Shown here piece after piece: positions 14,664 to 21,753 of a DNA stretch of 21,753 nucleotides. The notes below the pieces were generated by a model. That model was not told the origin of the DNA and ran no database searches. It saw only the letters and a list, made by a program, of their open reading frames with translations. A program made the position numbers and the translations under genes. Source of the DNA: an uncultured Alphaproteobacteria bacterium. Its GTDB lineage: Bacteria; Pseudomonadota; Alphaproteobacteria; Rs-D84. The stretch is from contig CALARG010000046.1 in NCBI GenBank assembly GCA_937888635.1, positions 1 to 21,753 of the forward strand. The letters are read 5' to 3'. Numbering within the stretch: position 1 is the stretch's first letter; each line of letters opens with the position of its first letter.

Positions 14664-14693
14664 TTGCACCCCCATTAAAATATTTTCTATAAT
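14664..14693 (+). promoter_or_regulatory. Sigma-70-type promoter for the thioredoxin-fold/cvpA operon
   Basis: TTGCAC (14664-14669), an 18-base spacer and a consensus TATAAT (14688-14693). The start codon follows 22 bases later, behind AAAGGAG. Confidence 0.7.
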
Positions 14694-14715
14694 CAAACCA
14701 CGAAAGGAGTATTAA

Positions 14716-15312
14716 ATGAAAAAATTATCAATATTATCTGCAATTTTTGGTTTATCATTTATCGGTGCAGCATCTGCGGCAAATATTACGATTTATCATT
14801 CTCCACATTGCCCGCATTGCCATCATGCACGTGAATTTATTTCCAGTACACTGATTTATGAATACCCAGAATTAACCGTGACTGAGGTTAATGTTATGGA
14901 ACCCGCCAATCAGGAACAATTTGCTGCCGCATTAAAGAAATGTGAATTTGAATCTGGTGGTGTGCCTGTATTGGTAATTGGCGACAAATGCGAACAGGGC
15001 TATGCCGATTTTATGCAAGACACCCTGCGCCAGCATATAGAAGCAGACCTGACCGATGAGCAAAAGGCAGCCGCTGCTGAAAATAAAAAGGCAATGGCCG
15101 CTGATGCAGAAAAATTCAAATCAGAACACGCAGACCGCGTCAAAGCAATTTCTGAATTCACGGTTGCGGCCGAACCTGCACAACAGCCTGTTGCAGAACC
15201 TGAAAAAAAAACTAACCCTCAGGGCAGTACTGTTTGGTTCTGGGCACTGTTGATTGTATTGGTTGCGGGTCTGGGGTATGTCCTGGCACGTGGTGACAAT
15301 AAAAAGAAATAA
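14716..15312 (+). CDS. Periplasmic membrane-anchored glutaredoxin/thioredoxin-fold protein (CPHC)
   Basis: 198 residues. Residues 1-21 form a signal peptide ending ASA. A short thioredoxin-fold domain follows, with the redox motif CPHC (Cys32, Cys35) and a cis-Pro in GGVPVLV (Pro84), plus two further Cys at 76 and 92. Residues 112-170 are Ala, Lys and Glu rich, probably a helical stalk. One hydrophobic segment at about 173-190 ends in a Lys tail, so it should be tethered to the inner membrane with the redox domain in the periplasm. The CPHC dipeptide is that of DsbA, but the domain is glutaredoxin-sized and DsbA's helical insertion is missing. An envelope disulfide role is inferred; the partner is unknown. 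It has AAAGGAG as ribosome site, and cvpA follows after 18 bases. Confidence 0.72.
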   Translation: MKKLSILSAIFGLSFIGAASAANITIYHSPHCPHCHHAREFISSTLIYEYPELTVTEVNVMEPANQEQFAAALKKCEFESGGVPVLVIGDKCEQGYADFMQDTLRQHIEADLTDEQKAAAAENKKAMAADAEKFKSEHADRVKAISEFTVAAEPAQQPVAEPEKKTNPQGSTVWFWALLIVLVAGLGYVLARGDNKKK

Positions 15313-15330
15313 TTATAAATCGGAATCCTT

Positions 15331-16086
15331 ATGTTTGATTTAACGATACTTGATTATATCTATGTAGGTGTTATTTTGGCATCTACAATATGGGCGACAA
15401 TTCGTGGCGGTGTATTTGAAACCATCGCCACATTGTCGTGGGTTGTGGCGGCAATATCTGCGCGCTTTGCGTCCCCTTGGTTGGATAAACTGTTCCAATC
15501 TTGGTTTGATTTGTCTGAATCAACCGTTGGGACATTGGTTGCATCATACTTTATTGTATTTTTTGCAGTATTAATTTTGGTCGGTTTTGTAAATCAAAAA
15601 CTGCGCGACAAAATCCAAGACAGCATCATGAATGTCACCGACAGAACATTGGGGGTAATATTTGGCATTATTCGTGGTGTTGTTGTTATGGGTGGCTTTT
15701 ATTGGGGTGCGCTGTGGTATTATTCTGATATGCCGCACCTGCCACAATGGCTGTCCCAGGCGCGTACGCGTCCAATTATGCAAATCACTGCGGTAAAACT
15801 GGACGAATGGTTTTTCCCAGGCCCTGAAAACAAGTTGCTGGCACGCGATTTGGCGGGCACGCACCAGGCGATTGAGATTTACAATAATCTGATAAATCCT
15901 GCAATCGTATCACATGCCAAGCAGACAGAAAAACAGGACGGGGCTGCCGAAAACGAAACGGGCTACAAATCGTCCGAGCGTGCAGCCCTAGAAAATCAAT
16001 TGCTGCAAATTGAAACGGTTGCCCGCGTGGTTGAAGAACGCGAATCTGCCGAACCTGATGACTCAGACGCATCCGCGGATGAATAA
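15331..16086 (+). CDS. cvpA: CvpA family membrane protein
   Basis: 251 residues. The CvpA pattern is present: a first membrane helix with DYIYVGVILASTIWATIRGG, where the RGG turn is typical, and three more hydrophobic segments at about 25-45, 65-85 and 105-130. A charged Ala/Glu/Asp-rich cytoplasmic tail follows from about residue 185, longer than in E. coli CvpA (about 160 residues). Family members are linked to colicin V production and to envelope stress and bile tolerance; the mechanism is not known. It is cotranscribed with the preceding redox protein and followed at once by a terminator. Confidence 0.8.
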   Translation: MFDLTILDYIYVGVILASTIWATIRGGVFETIATLSWVVAAISARFASPWLDKLFQSWFDLSESTVGTLVASYFIVFFAVLILVGFVNQKLRDKIQDSIMNVTDRTLGVIFGIIRGVVVMGGFYWGALWYYSDMPHLPQWLSQARTRPIMQITAVKLDEWFFPGPENKLLARDLAGTHQAIEIYNNLINPAIVSHAKQTEKQDGAAENETGYKSSERAALENQLLQIETVARVVEERESAEPDDSDASADE

Positions 16087-16092
16087 TTTTTG

Positions 16093-16117
16093 CCCCGCAA
16101 TTGCGGGGTGTTTTTTT
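16093..16117 (+). terminator. Intrinsic terminator after cvpA
   Basis: Stem CCCCGC/GCGGGG with loop AATT, then TG and seven T. Confidence 0.9.
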
Positions 16118-16194
16118 ATCGGAATTCATACCTGCTGACATATACGGGCTTTTTCGTTATCATAATCGCATACACTTTAACGGAGAGAGAGCCC

Positions 16195-16707
16195 ATGTTA
16201 CTACGTTCAAAAATATGTTTTACCGTCTTGGCCATTTATGAAATGGTTGCAGTATCCATGCTGCATTTTCAGCGTGTTTGTGATGCGATATTCACACCTG
16301 TCTTTTGTGACAGTTGGTATCGTTATTTCCTGTTTTGTGTGATTGTTCCACTGCTTATCGGATTGATATTAATGTGGATACGCGAAATTGTTCGTGCGCA
16401 TCGTCGTCGCAAATTCTTTCGTCGTGCCCGCAATACCGTGCGCAGTGTTATGTCAACAATCCGTGGTCGCGTATCTGAAAACATAGACATGCGCGACATG
16501 GAAAAGATTGTGACTGCCGCGGTCTTGGTTGGGATTAAGCGTTATGCCGACAATCATCCAAACCTGCGCCGTAATGTGAACCATATCATGGATGTTGCGA
16601 ATGGCGATATGGAAATAGATTTGATGGCGTCTGCCCCTGAAAACATGCCTGCCGCACGCGCCAAAAAGACGGTCAAGAAAACGACCAAGAAAACAATAAA
16701 AAAATAA
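16195..16707 (+). CDS. Hypothetical membrane protein with Lys/Thr-rich tail
   Basis: 170 residues from the ATG at 16195, preceded by GGAGAG; the frame is open further upstream but runs into the cvpA terminator. There are two hydrophobic segments, at about 5-22 and 40-60, then a strongly basic stretch (RAHRRRKFFRRAR). A helical region of about 65 residues follows, and an extreme C-terminus of repeating KK and T (KKTVKKTTKKTIKK). This looks like an inner-membrane hairpin with a large cytoplasmic basic domain. The tail resembles the Lys-rich tails of bacterial histone-like proteins and could bind nucleic acid or phospholipid, but that is conjecture. No family recognised. Confidence 0.6.
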   Translation: MLLRSKICFTVLAIYEMVAVSMLHFQRVCDAIFTPVFCDSWYRYFLFCVIVPLLIGLILMWIREIVRAHRRRKFFRRARNTVRSVMSTIRGRVSENIDMRDMEKIVTAAVLVGIKRYADNHPNLRRNVNHIMDVANGDMEIDLMASAPENMPAARAKKTVKKTTKKTIKK

Positions 16708-16728
16708 TTCCTTTCTCACACCCCAAAG

Positions 16729-16752
16729 CACCGCCCAATTGGGCGGTGTTTT
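16729..16752. terminator. Terminator hairpin, copy 1 of a repeated element
   Basis: Eight-bp stem CACCGCCC/GGGCGGTG with loop AATT and a short T-run on the plus side. The same core recurs at 18515 and 20960. Confidence 0.8.
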
Positions 16753-17211
16753 CTATAATTGCCGAACCAAATCAAAGATGGTAAGTTTTGAAATCGCAGC
16801 GTTTAGATTATTTAATTCGCTACTTCTTATCTGATTAAACGCAGGGCGTGCCAATCCCATGAATTGTAATCTGTCGTTTTTATATTGCCCTGATTCAAAT
16901 GTTTTTGTATCGGCATTATACCAATGCGCGGTGTTCATACCGCTTAACGGTGTGCCAATTATGTTGTAATAATACCTGTTGTCTTCGTGCCATTGTGTGT
17001 TAAACCATAGTTTTAGCATATCCCCCAGTCTGATTTGATATATCCCGACATACAGTCCGCCGACATACAGCCCCGGTATTTGAATATTGCTAAATTCTGG
17101 CGTGCCCCAGATTTTATCACGGTTGGCATTTATCAGATTCAGATTTTCAAACAAACATGAAACCGCACCTTTATCAGTGGTTGGTGCCACCACAACAGTT
17201 TTTAATACCAT
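16753..17211 (-). CDS. Hypothetical protein
   Basis: 152 residues from the ATG at 17211, with AAGGAG upstream. It starts MVLKTVVVAPTTDKGAV, continues with many aromatic residues and an IWGTPEFSNIQIPGLYVG segment, and includes a GTPLSGMNTAHWYN loop. There is no signal peptide or membrane helix, and the sequence looks like a small globular cytoplasmic protein of mixed alpha/beta character. No family recognised. It follows a terminator and probably has its own promoter. Its position between two unknown genes on the same strand, in a stretch lacking housekeeping genes, suggests accessory content. Confidence 0.55.
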   Translation of the reverse strand: MVLKTVVVAPTTDKGAVSCLFENLNLINANRDKIWGTPEFSNIQIPGLYVGGLYVGIYQIRLGDMLKLWFNTQWHEDNRYYYNIIGTPLSGMNTAHWYNADTKTFESGQYKNDRLQFMGLARPAFNQIRSSELNNLNAAISKLTIFDLVRQL

Positions 17212-17294
17212 AAAAGTACTCCTTGTTTAGTCCATTAACGCAGGACAAGTCAGGATATAAATCCGCGGTCGTTGCAACACCATTGTCGCAACAC

Positions 17295-17300
17295 ATTATA
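17295..17300 (-). promoter_or_regulatory. Possible -10 element for the 152-residue protein gene
   Basis: TATAAT on the minus strand, 84 bases before the start codon. No good -35 is visible. An imperfect dyad, GTTGC at 17273-17277 with GCAAC at 17288-17292, lies between it and the gene. Confidence 0.3.
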
Positions 17301-17325
17301 ATACTATCACTAAATTAAAATTATG

Positions 17326-17353
17326 CAAACAAAAACGCACCCAATGGTGCGTT
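17326..17353 (-). terminator. Intrinsic terminator after the coiled-coil protein gene
   Basis: Stem AACGCACC/GGTGCGTT with loop CAAT; on the minus strand it is followed by TTTTTGTTT. It lies just after the stop of the gene at 17360. Confidence 0.75.
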
Positions 17354-17359
17354 CATTGT

Positions 17360-18445
17360 TTATTTGCTTTTTTCTTGTTCAATATGTTCAACCAATTGAC
17401 GCATATTGTTAATACCGCTGCTGCCGATACCGATGCGCAGTCTTTTTGCAGCATCTATCATTTGCTTGTTGTATTTTCTTTCTTGTTTCAGTTTTTCTGA
17501 TTTTGTTTCATTTGCCTTGGTTTGTTTTTCTATTTCTGCTTGTGCTTGTTCCAGTGCCTGTGTTGTCTGCAACAGTTTTTGTGTTGTGTCTTTTAATTCT
17601 TTGTCTTGTTTTTCTGCCATTGATGTCAGTTTTATAATTTTCAGGCTTGCAGATTCTTCAACTGTTTCCAGATATTTTGCCAGGTTTTCTTCGCCGTAAT
17701 CAGGCGTAGTGTTGTATATTCCCTGTATCTGGATGAACAGTTGTTCATCAATATATTTTGCAGCACCATACAATATGTCCCTGGCGTTATTCACTTTTTG
17801 TATATCAGGCAATCTTTTCTTGCTTTCTTCCTTGATAATTTCTTTTACTTTTTTCTCCAGTGCAGAAAACAGTTGTTTTGCCGCCGGGTCGTTCTTAGGC
17901 AGTTCCAATATTGCTTGATAAAAATCGTATGGTGTCACATTTTGATTTTTGATTATTCTTGCCCAAATTCCTTTTTTTACTGCGCTTGTTAGTGTGTTTG
18001 AGAATCTTGAAACCAAGAAACGCAGGGAATCGTACTTAACTTTCTCGTCTTTTATCTCGCTGTCAAAAAGTTTTAGAAATATATTCAGCATTTCTATTGG
18101 TTTTACAGGGGCATATTGAATATTTGCCATTGTTGAATCTACGCACAGTCTGGTGCCGATAATAATTTGCGCATCTTCCAAGAATCTTTTTGCATCTGGA
18201 TTATCTGGGTCTTGTTTAGCCTGTTGAATTTGTTTAAAAATTTCATCTAGTTTTTTATCGGCCTCACTGTCTTGGAATTTTATTGTATATGCTGTATCAT
18301 ATTCGTGTTGGCTTAATATGGTACCGGTCAGTATGTTGTACACTGTGCCTAATTCTTTGTTATGCCCCATCCTGGCTGTTGCTTGGCGGTTTAACAAAAA
18401 AGCGGCCAACTGTTCCATTGTCATATATGATTTTTTCTCTGCCAT
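17360..18445 (-). CDS. Hypothetical protein with C-terminal coiled coil
   Basis: 361 residues, with AGGGAG about nine bases before the ATG. The N-terminal half is helical and mixed, with repeated charged stretches (for example IKDEKVKYDSLRFLVSR near 130-147). From about residue 275 to 335 the sequence is a clear coiled coil: long runs of Lys, Glu, Gln and Thr in heptad spacing (KQDKELKDTTQKLLQTTQ, then ALEQAQAEIEKQ). The C-terminus is a short basic region. There is no signal peptide or membrane segment. It has its own promoter and terminator. No family recognised. A scaffold or assembly role would fit the coiled coil, but nothing in the sequence gives a specific job. Confidence 0.65.
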   Translation of the reverse strand: MAEKKSYMTMEQLAAFLLNRQATARMGHNKELGTVYNILTGTILSQHEYDTAYTIKFQDSEADKKLDEIFKQIQQAKQDPDNPDAKRFLEDAQIIIGTRLCVDSTMANIQYAPVKPIEMLNIFLKLFDSEIKDEKVKYDSLRFLVSRFSNTLTSAVKKGIWARIIKNQNVTPYDFYQAILELPKNDPAAKQLFSALEKKVKEIIKEESKKRLPDIQKVNNARDILYGAAKYIDEQLFIQIQGIYNTTPDYGEENLAKYLETVEESASLKIIKLTSMAEKQDKELKDTTQKLLQTTQALEQAQAEIEKQTKANETKSEKLKQERKYNKQMIDAAKRLRIGIGSSGINNMRQLVEHIEQEKSK

Positions 18446-18479
18446 ATTTTGTTTCTCCCTTTTTATTATCTTATCTTGG

Positions 18480-18508
18480 ATTGTAGCATAAATCAGGCAT
18501 TATTCCAA
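18480..18508 (-). promoter_or_regulatory. Sigma-70-type promoter for the coiled-coil protein gene
   Basis: Minus strand: TTGGAA (18508-18503), a 17-base spacer and TACAAT (18485-18480). It lies 35 bases before the start codon. Confidence 0.65.
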
Positions 18509-18514
18509 ATAAAT

Positions 18515-18532
18515 ACCGCCCAATCGGGCGGT
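18515..18532 (-). terminator. Terminator hairpin, copy 2 of the repeated element
   Basis: ACCGCCC/GGGCGGT with loop AATC (GATT on the minus strand), next to the stop of the HNH-type gene. The minus-strand tail is ATTTATTT. It shares its core with the copies at 16729 and 20960. Confidence 0.75.
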
Positions 18533-18534
18533 GT

Positions 18535-19575
18535 TTATTTTGCGTTTTCCAGTCTATCAATAATCACTCGGTTTTGTAATTCGCTGGCTTTTATCCATGT
18601 TGACATTTCTTTGGTGCCACTGTTGATATCGTTCAATTTCAATACTACATGATTTTGTAATTCGTAAACGCGTTTCATACTATCCAGGGTGTTATCATTT
18701 GGCTGCAGCTTTGGCATCAGGGTTATTCTATCACCTGGTTTCATATATTGAATTGCGTTACTGTTTTTCTGAACAAAGATTCCGCCCATTCCCGTGTCGT
18801 AATCATAGCAGTGTTGGTGTACATACGGGGTGTCATAGAATTGATTTGGTATGTATTGTTTGAACATTGGTTGATATAAAACCGTCTTGTTTGTACCGTC
18901 AATGCCAGGCAACACTGGGCTGACTGTTCTGTTCATACCCCTGCTAACTGTTGCGGTTGCACCACGATATCCGGTTGTTTGTACCTTTGACATTTTGGGG
19001 AACCCCAGTTTCCCACTGACCAAGCCGTCCGTAGATGCATTTGTAATCAATACATTATTGAACCATACCTGGAACACGCATGGTGCCAACAAAAACATGT
19101 TTGTATCCGTACCGACCAGCCCCAGTCCATCGCCCAATCCTTGTACGCGTTCAATAATCAGCATGCGGTCTTTGGTGCCGATACGGTCATTGATATAAAA
19201 ATTAGGATCCATTAAATCCAGTTTCTTCCGCAGTGTCAACTGTCCCAACCATAATCCTACGCGCAACTTATCAAACCAGTCCATTAAAGTACTGATTTCT
19301 TGACCTGTCACAGATTTAGAATCCATCAGTTTTTCAACCACTGCCTTGGCTTCACCTTCCAGTTTTGAATCTGCGTCATTGCATGCCTTGCACGCCGGAA
19401 ATGTCAGTTTTGAAAATGTAATTTCATAATCTGTTATCCATGGCAGGTGGCAAACCGAATTATAACGTCCCAAATATTTACTTAACCATTGTGGGATAAC
19501 ATGTTCTTTGGTTTTCTTAGTTTCCGGCGTCGCGCCGTTTGGGGTTTTGCCGCAAAAAATGCACTTCTGTGCCAT
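18535..19575 (-). CDS. HNH-type protein with paired CxxC motifs
   Basis: 346 residues from the ATG at 19575, with AAGGA upstream; the open frame extends 15 codons further but across the promoter. The N-terminus has CIFC (Cys5, Cys8), then KKTKEHVIPQWLSKYL with Glu24-His25, then ACKACND (Cys62, Cys65, Asn66) and an LEGEA segment. This order, CxxC, (E/D)HxxP and CxxCN, is that of zinc-structured HNH endonucleases. The remaining 270 residues form a large domain with no motif I recognise. An HNH nuclease role is therefore plausible, but the second catalytic His is not evident and activity is unproven. It is transcribed from its own promoter, next to an unknown coiled-coil gene. HNH proteins of this type occur in phage-defence islands and also in other contexts. 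Confidence 0.62.
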   Translation of the reverse strand: MAQKCIFCGKTPNGATPETKKTKEHVIPQWLSKYLGRYNSVCHLPWITDYEITFSKLTFPACKACNDADSKLEGEAKAVVEKLMDSKSVTGQEISTLMDWFDKLRVGLWLGQLTLRKKLDLMDPNFYINDRIGTKDRMLIIERVQGLGDGLGLVGTDTNMFLLAPCVFQVWFNNVLITNASTDGLVSGKLGFPKMSKVQTTGYRGATATVSRGMNRTVSPVLPGIDGTNKTVLYQPMFKQYIPNQFYDTPYVHQHCYDYDTGMGGIFVQKNSNAIQYMKPGDRITLMPKLQPNDNTLDSMKRVYELQNHVVLKLNDINSGTKEMSTWIKASELQNRVIIDRLENAK

Positions 19576-19600
19576 AAAAAATCCTTTTGTTACACAATAT

Positions 19601-19628
19601 ATTATAGTTGACAAAAACAAAATTTCAA
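19601..19628 (-). promoter_or_regulatory. Sigma-70-type promoter for the HNH-type gene
   Basis: Minus strand: TTGAAA (19628-19623), a 16-base spacer and a consensus TATAAT (19606-19601), 25 bases before the start codon. Confidence 0.6.
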
Positions 19629-19739
19629 CAACAAAACCGTGTTTAAGGTGAATTGTTCTTATCCACCTGCATCACACATCGCCTCACATAGCATTTTAAC
19701 AAAAAATGTGATAAAATACCCAAAGTATAGGAGAGGGCA

Positions 19740-20957
19740 ATGGGTAAGTTCTGGCCAACTGTTTCAAACAAAATGGCATTACGACTTTTAAAGTGGAGTG
19801 AGTTTTTTTATTACTTTTTAGTGATATTGCCGGTGATAGTTGTTTTGTATCAAAACAAGGGCGTAACAGTTGGTGATTTCTTTTTGATTCAAGGCATTTC
19901 TGCATTGGCGGCATTTGTACTAGAAATCCCCAGTGGATATTTGTCTGATTGTTTTAGTCGTCGCAAGGTTTTGATTCTGGGGGCGGCAATATATTTGTTT
20001 GCAAATGGATGGTTGTATGCAGGTTATGGTTTTTGGGATATTGCATTTGCAGAAATGTTGTTGGGTTTTGCATCTGCCTTGTTTAGTGGTACCAAAGAAT
20101 CGTACGCGTACGACTTGCTAAAGCGCATGGGGCGCGAACAAGAATTTTTAAAAGAAAACGGTTCGTTGTCATCATATTGTCAGGCCGCATCTTTTATTGC
20201 TTCTGTTATCGGCGGTATGTTATATGCACATATTGGTAATGGTATCCTAGTTGTGGAAGCCATTGCTGCATTAATTGCACTTGTTTGTGTGTTGTTATTG
20301 CCTGAATTGGGCGAAGTTAAACGTGAACGCAAACGTGGAACCAGTGCCGTTGCGGATATTGCCAGTGTTGTAAAGATGTCTGTAAAAAATCCTGCAATAA
20401 AATGGTTTATTTTATTCCCGGCAATATTTGGAGCATTTACAAAAATATTGCTGTGGCTGTTTCAGCCGACTATGGAACAGGTTGGAATTGCCCTATCTTT
20501 ATTCGGGGTATTTGTTGGTTTTAATCAGTTTATGCGTTTTGTATTTTCAAAATATGCTGATGCGATATTCAAACGTTTTGCCACATCAGCATTGCTTAAA
20601 TTTATTTGTGCGATGATATTCCTTGTGTTTGTTGCTGTTGCAGTGTGTGTAAATTTGCCTTTGGGGATATGGTCTTATTTGTTGTTAGTGTTTATATTCT
20701 TGTGGCCCGCGATTCAAAAGTTATGTGCATTGATATTTTCTGCATTTATTCACGAGCGCATAAAGTCAACGGAACGTGGTACGGTTATGAGTGTAAGTTC
20801 TATGGCGGTTGCATTTTTTGGAATGTTGGCAATGATGATAATGAAACCTTTGCTGGATGCGTTTGGTTTAACAGGGGCAACGATAATAGCAGGCTGTGCA
20901 TTCTTAATCATGCTATGGCCATTAAAAAAAGTTTTAGACATAATCAAAGAAAAATAA
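19740..20957 (+). CDS. Major facilitator superfamily transporter
   Basis: 405 residues with about 12 hydrophobic segments, a typical MFS length. The cytoplasmic loop between helices 2 and 3 carries the MFS motif A in GYLSDCFSRRKVLILG near 66-81. A charged loop (KRERKRGTSAVAD) lies near residue 200 between the two halves, as expected. The C-terminal half contains ERIKSTERGTVMS near 336-348, which resembles the second motif-A-like loop. It belongs to drug- or metabolite-exporter-like MFS groups; the substrate cannot be inferred. The ATG at 19740 has AGGAG six bases upstream. The gene has its own terminator and is divergent from the HNH-type gene. Confidence 0.85.
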   Translation: MGKFWPTVSNKMALRLLKWSEFFYYFLVILPVIVVLYQNKGVTVGDFFLIQGISALAAFVLEIPSGYLSDCFSRRKVLILGAAIYLFANGWLYAGYGFWDIAFAEMLLGFASALFSGTKESYAYDLLKRMGREQEFLKENGSLSSYCQAASFIASVIGGMLYAHIGNGILVVEAIAALIALVCVLLLPELGEVKRERKRGTSAVADIASVVKMSVKNPAIKWFILFPAIFGAFTKILLWLFQPTMEQVGIALSLFGVFVGFNQFMRFVFSKYADAIFKRFATSALLKFICAMIFLVFVAVAVCVNLPLGIWSYLLLVFIFLWPAIQKLCALIFSAFIHERIKSTERGTVMSVSSMAVAFFGMLAMMIMKPLLDAFGLTGATIIAGCAFLIMLWPLKKVLDIIKEK

Positions 20958-20959
20958 AC

Positions 20960-20984
20960 ACCGCCCAATCGGGCGGTTTGTTTT
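20960..20984. terminator. Terminator hairpin, copy 3 of the repeated element
   Basis: ACCGCCC/GGGCGGT with loop AATC, T-rich tail on the plus side and also, read in reverse, GTTTATTTT. It separates the convergent MFS gene and the small helical gene. Confidence 0.8.
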
Positions 20985-21252
20985 ATAAAAATTCTTTTTC
21001 TTGGATTTTGGTTGATACATATTCCAGTGCAATTTTTATTTTCTTTTGCAGGTGTGGGATGTATTCTTCTGCCTCGGCCAGATTTTTGTATGCGCTTTCT
21101 GCATCTCCGCGTGCAGAATCTGGTACGCTGCCGTCTTTATAGATACTGCGACACATTGTTTTGGCAATATGAACCACATCCTCCAGTTCTTGCAGTGTTT
21201 CCAATGTGCTCAATTCTTGGGTTGTAAATTTTTCGCTATTGGTATATTTCAT
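20983..21252 (-). CDS. Small helical hypothetical protein
   Basis: 89 residues, acidic and almost wholly helical in appearance: Leu/Glu-rich heptads at 14-30, a loop containing SVPDSARGD at about 42-50, then a second helix with many Ala, Lys and Glu. There is no signal peptide or membrane segment, and no family I recognise. It starts 11 bases after the stop of the histidine phosphatase gene, with AAGGA as ribosome site, so the two are probably cotranscribed and it may be an accessory to that enzyme. Confidence 0.6.
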   Translation of the reverse strand: MKYTNSEKFTTQELSTLETLQELEDVVHIAKTMCRSIYKDGSVPDSARGDAESAYKNLAEAEEYIPHLQKKIKIALEYVSTKIQEKEFL

Positions 21253-21263
21253 TCTGCGTCCTT

Positions 21264-21753
21264 TTATTTTGGCATATCTGATTTGTTTTGAACTGTAATA
21301 CCTGTATCAAAAAATTCAACAAATTTCCATATGTTGTCATCCAGCACAAAATGAAAACATTGGCAGTTTTTGATTTCGCCCATCTTTTCACCGCACGCAT
21401 AGCACAACGCACGTGTCACACCACCATGCGATGCAATGGCAATATTGGTGTGGGGGTCTTTTGCAATAATATCATCAAGGCATGATTTTATACGATTGAA
21501 GTTATCGTTGATTCTTTTTTGAATTTCATCCCCATCGCCGTACCAGAATCCAAATGTAGCTTCAATCAATCTGTCGTCAGTTATGATTTCAATGTCGGGA
21601 TTATTTACAGCGATTTCTGCGGTCTGAATTGCGCGTTTTAGGGGACTAGAATACACGACTTCAATATCTTTGTTTGACAAATACTCCCCCAGTTTTTCTG
21701 CCTGTGCAATACCGTCATCGGTCAGGTATGCCTCTGGCGCGTTACCATATGTC
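21264..21753 (-). CDS. Histidine phosphatase family protein (partial, N-terminus outside the window)
   Basis: The frame is open through to the window edge, giving about 162 residues; the RHG motif with the first catalytic His lies beyond the edge. Visible family features are LTDDGIAQAEKLGEYL close to the start, then VVYSSPLKRAIQTAEIA (the SSPL-RA-QTA motif), a FGFWYGD segment matching the E-x-x-x-G-x-W region, and ASHGGVTRAL with the second catalytic His. The family includes broad-specificity phosphatases and phosphoglycerate mutases; cobC/alpha-ribazole phosphatase-like enzymes have a similar layout. The fold is firm but the substrate is unknown. A TTG at 21680 should not be taken as a start because conserved sequence continues upstream. 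Confidence 0.8.
   Translation of the reverse strand, partial: TYGNAPEAYLTDDGIAQAEKLGEYLSNKDIEVVYSSPLKRAIQTAEIAVNNPDIEIITDDRLIEATFGFWYGDGDEIQKRINDNFNRIKSCLDDIIAKDPHTNIAIASHGGVTRALCYACGEKMGEIKNCQCFHFVLDDNIWKFVEFFDTGITVQNKSDMPK

Noticed and set aside
16729..20984. The three identical hairpins as a CRISPR array or transposon ends
   Set aside because: They are 1.8 to 2.4 kb apart, each at a gene end with a T-rich tail; no cas gene, transposase or target-site duplication is present.

Overview
The window looks like the chromosome of a moderately AT-rich, Gram-negative alphaproteobacterium with a fermentative, probably host- or gut-associated lifestyle. The evidence for this is an outer-membrane beta-barrel end, a periplasmic MltB-type lytic transglycosylase, an olsB-olsA ornithine-lipid pair, CvpA, a periplasmic thiol-redox protein, an L-lactate dehydrogenase, and a secreted cysteine-rich protein of a kind I associate with gut Alphaproteobacteria of the RF32/Enterousia type. 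That lineage is an inference from gene content, not a sequence match. Standard-code stops are used, and most genes have a clear purine-rich ribosome binding site and intrinsic terminators. I found no tRNA, rRNA, CRISPR array or insertion sequence.

Layout. 1-1430 (+): end of an outer-membrane barrel protein, then the MltB-family transglycosylase. 1427-6059 (-): a tightly coupled five-gene glycan operon, transcribed leftward in the order GT2, GT4, GT2, DUF616-type glycosyltransferase, DUF1796 papain-like protein. A structured leader RNA ending in a strong intrinsic terminator precedes it (6085-6250). 6360-9611 (+): olsB, olsA and a eukaryote/archaeal-type prolyl-tRNA synthetase. 9714-10646 (+): L-lactate dehydrogenase. 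10671-11855 (-): secreted cysteine-rich protein behind a second, roughly 260-nt, highly structured leader. 12221-13970 (+): a small GNAT-like protein and a membrane-fused spermidine-synthase-like protein. 13996-14583 (-): Fe-type superoxide dismutase with an unusual CxxC. 14716-16086 (+): membrane-anchored CPHC thioredoxin-fold protein and CvpA. 16195-21753: a more accessory-looking stretch with a Lys-tailed membrane protein, two unknown proteins, an HNH-type Cys4 protein, an MFS transporter, a small helical protein and a histidine phosphatase cut by the window edge. Three near-identical terminator hairpins punctuate this stretch.

How it fits together. Much of the window concerns the cell envelope: barrel, murein cleavage, surface glycan assembly, ornithine lipids, envelope thiol redox and a secreted Cys-rich protein. 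The least explained items are the two structured leaders (6085-6250 and 11871-12114, both on the minus strand) and the unknown coiled-coil/HNH neighbourhood at 16.7-19.6 kb. I did not find a complete, convincingly new multi-gene system. The leader RNA in front of the glycan operon is the strongest candidate for something undescribed.
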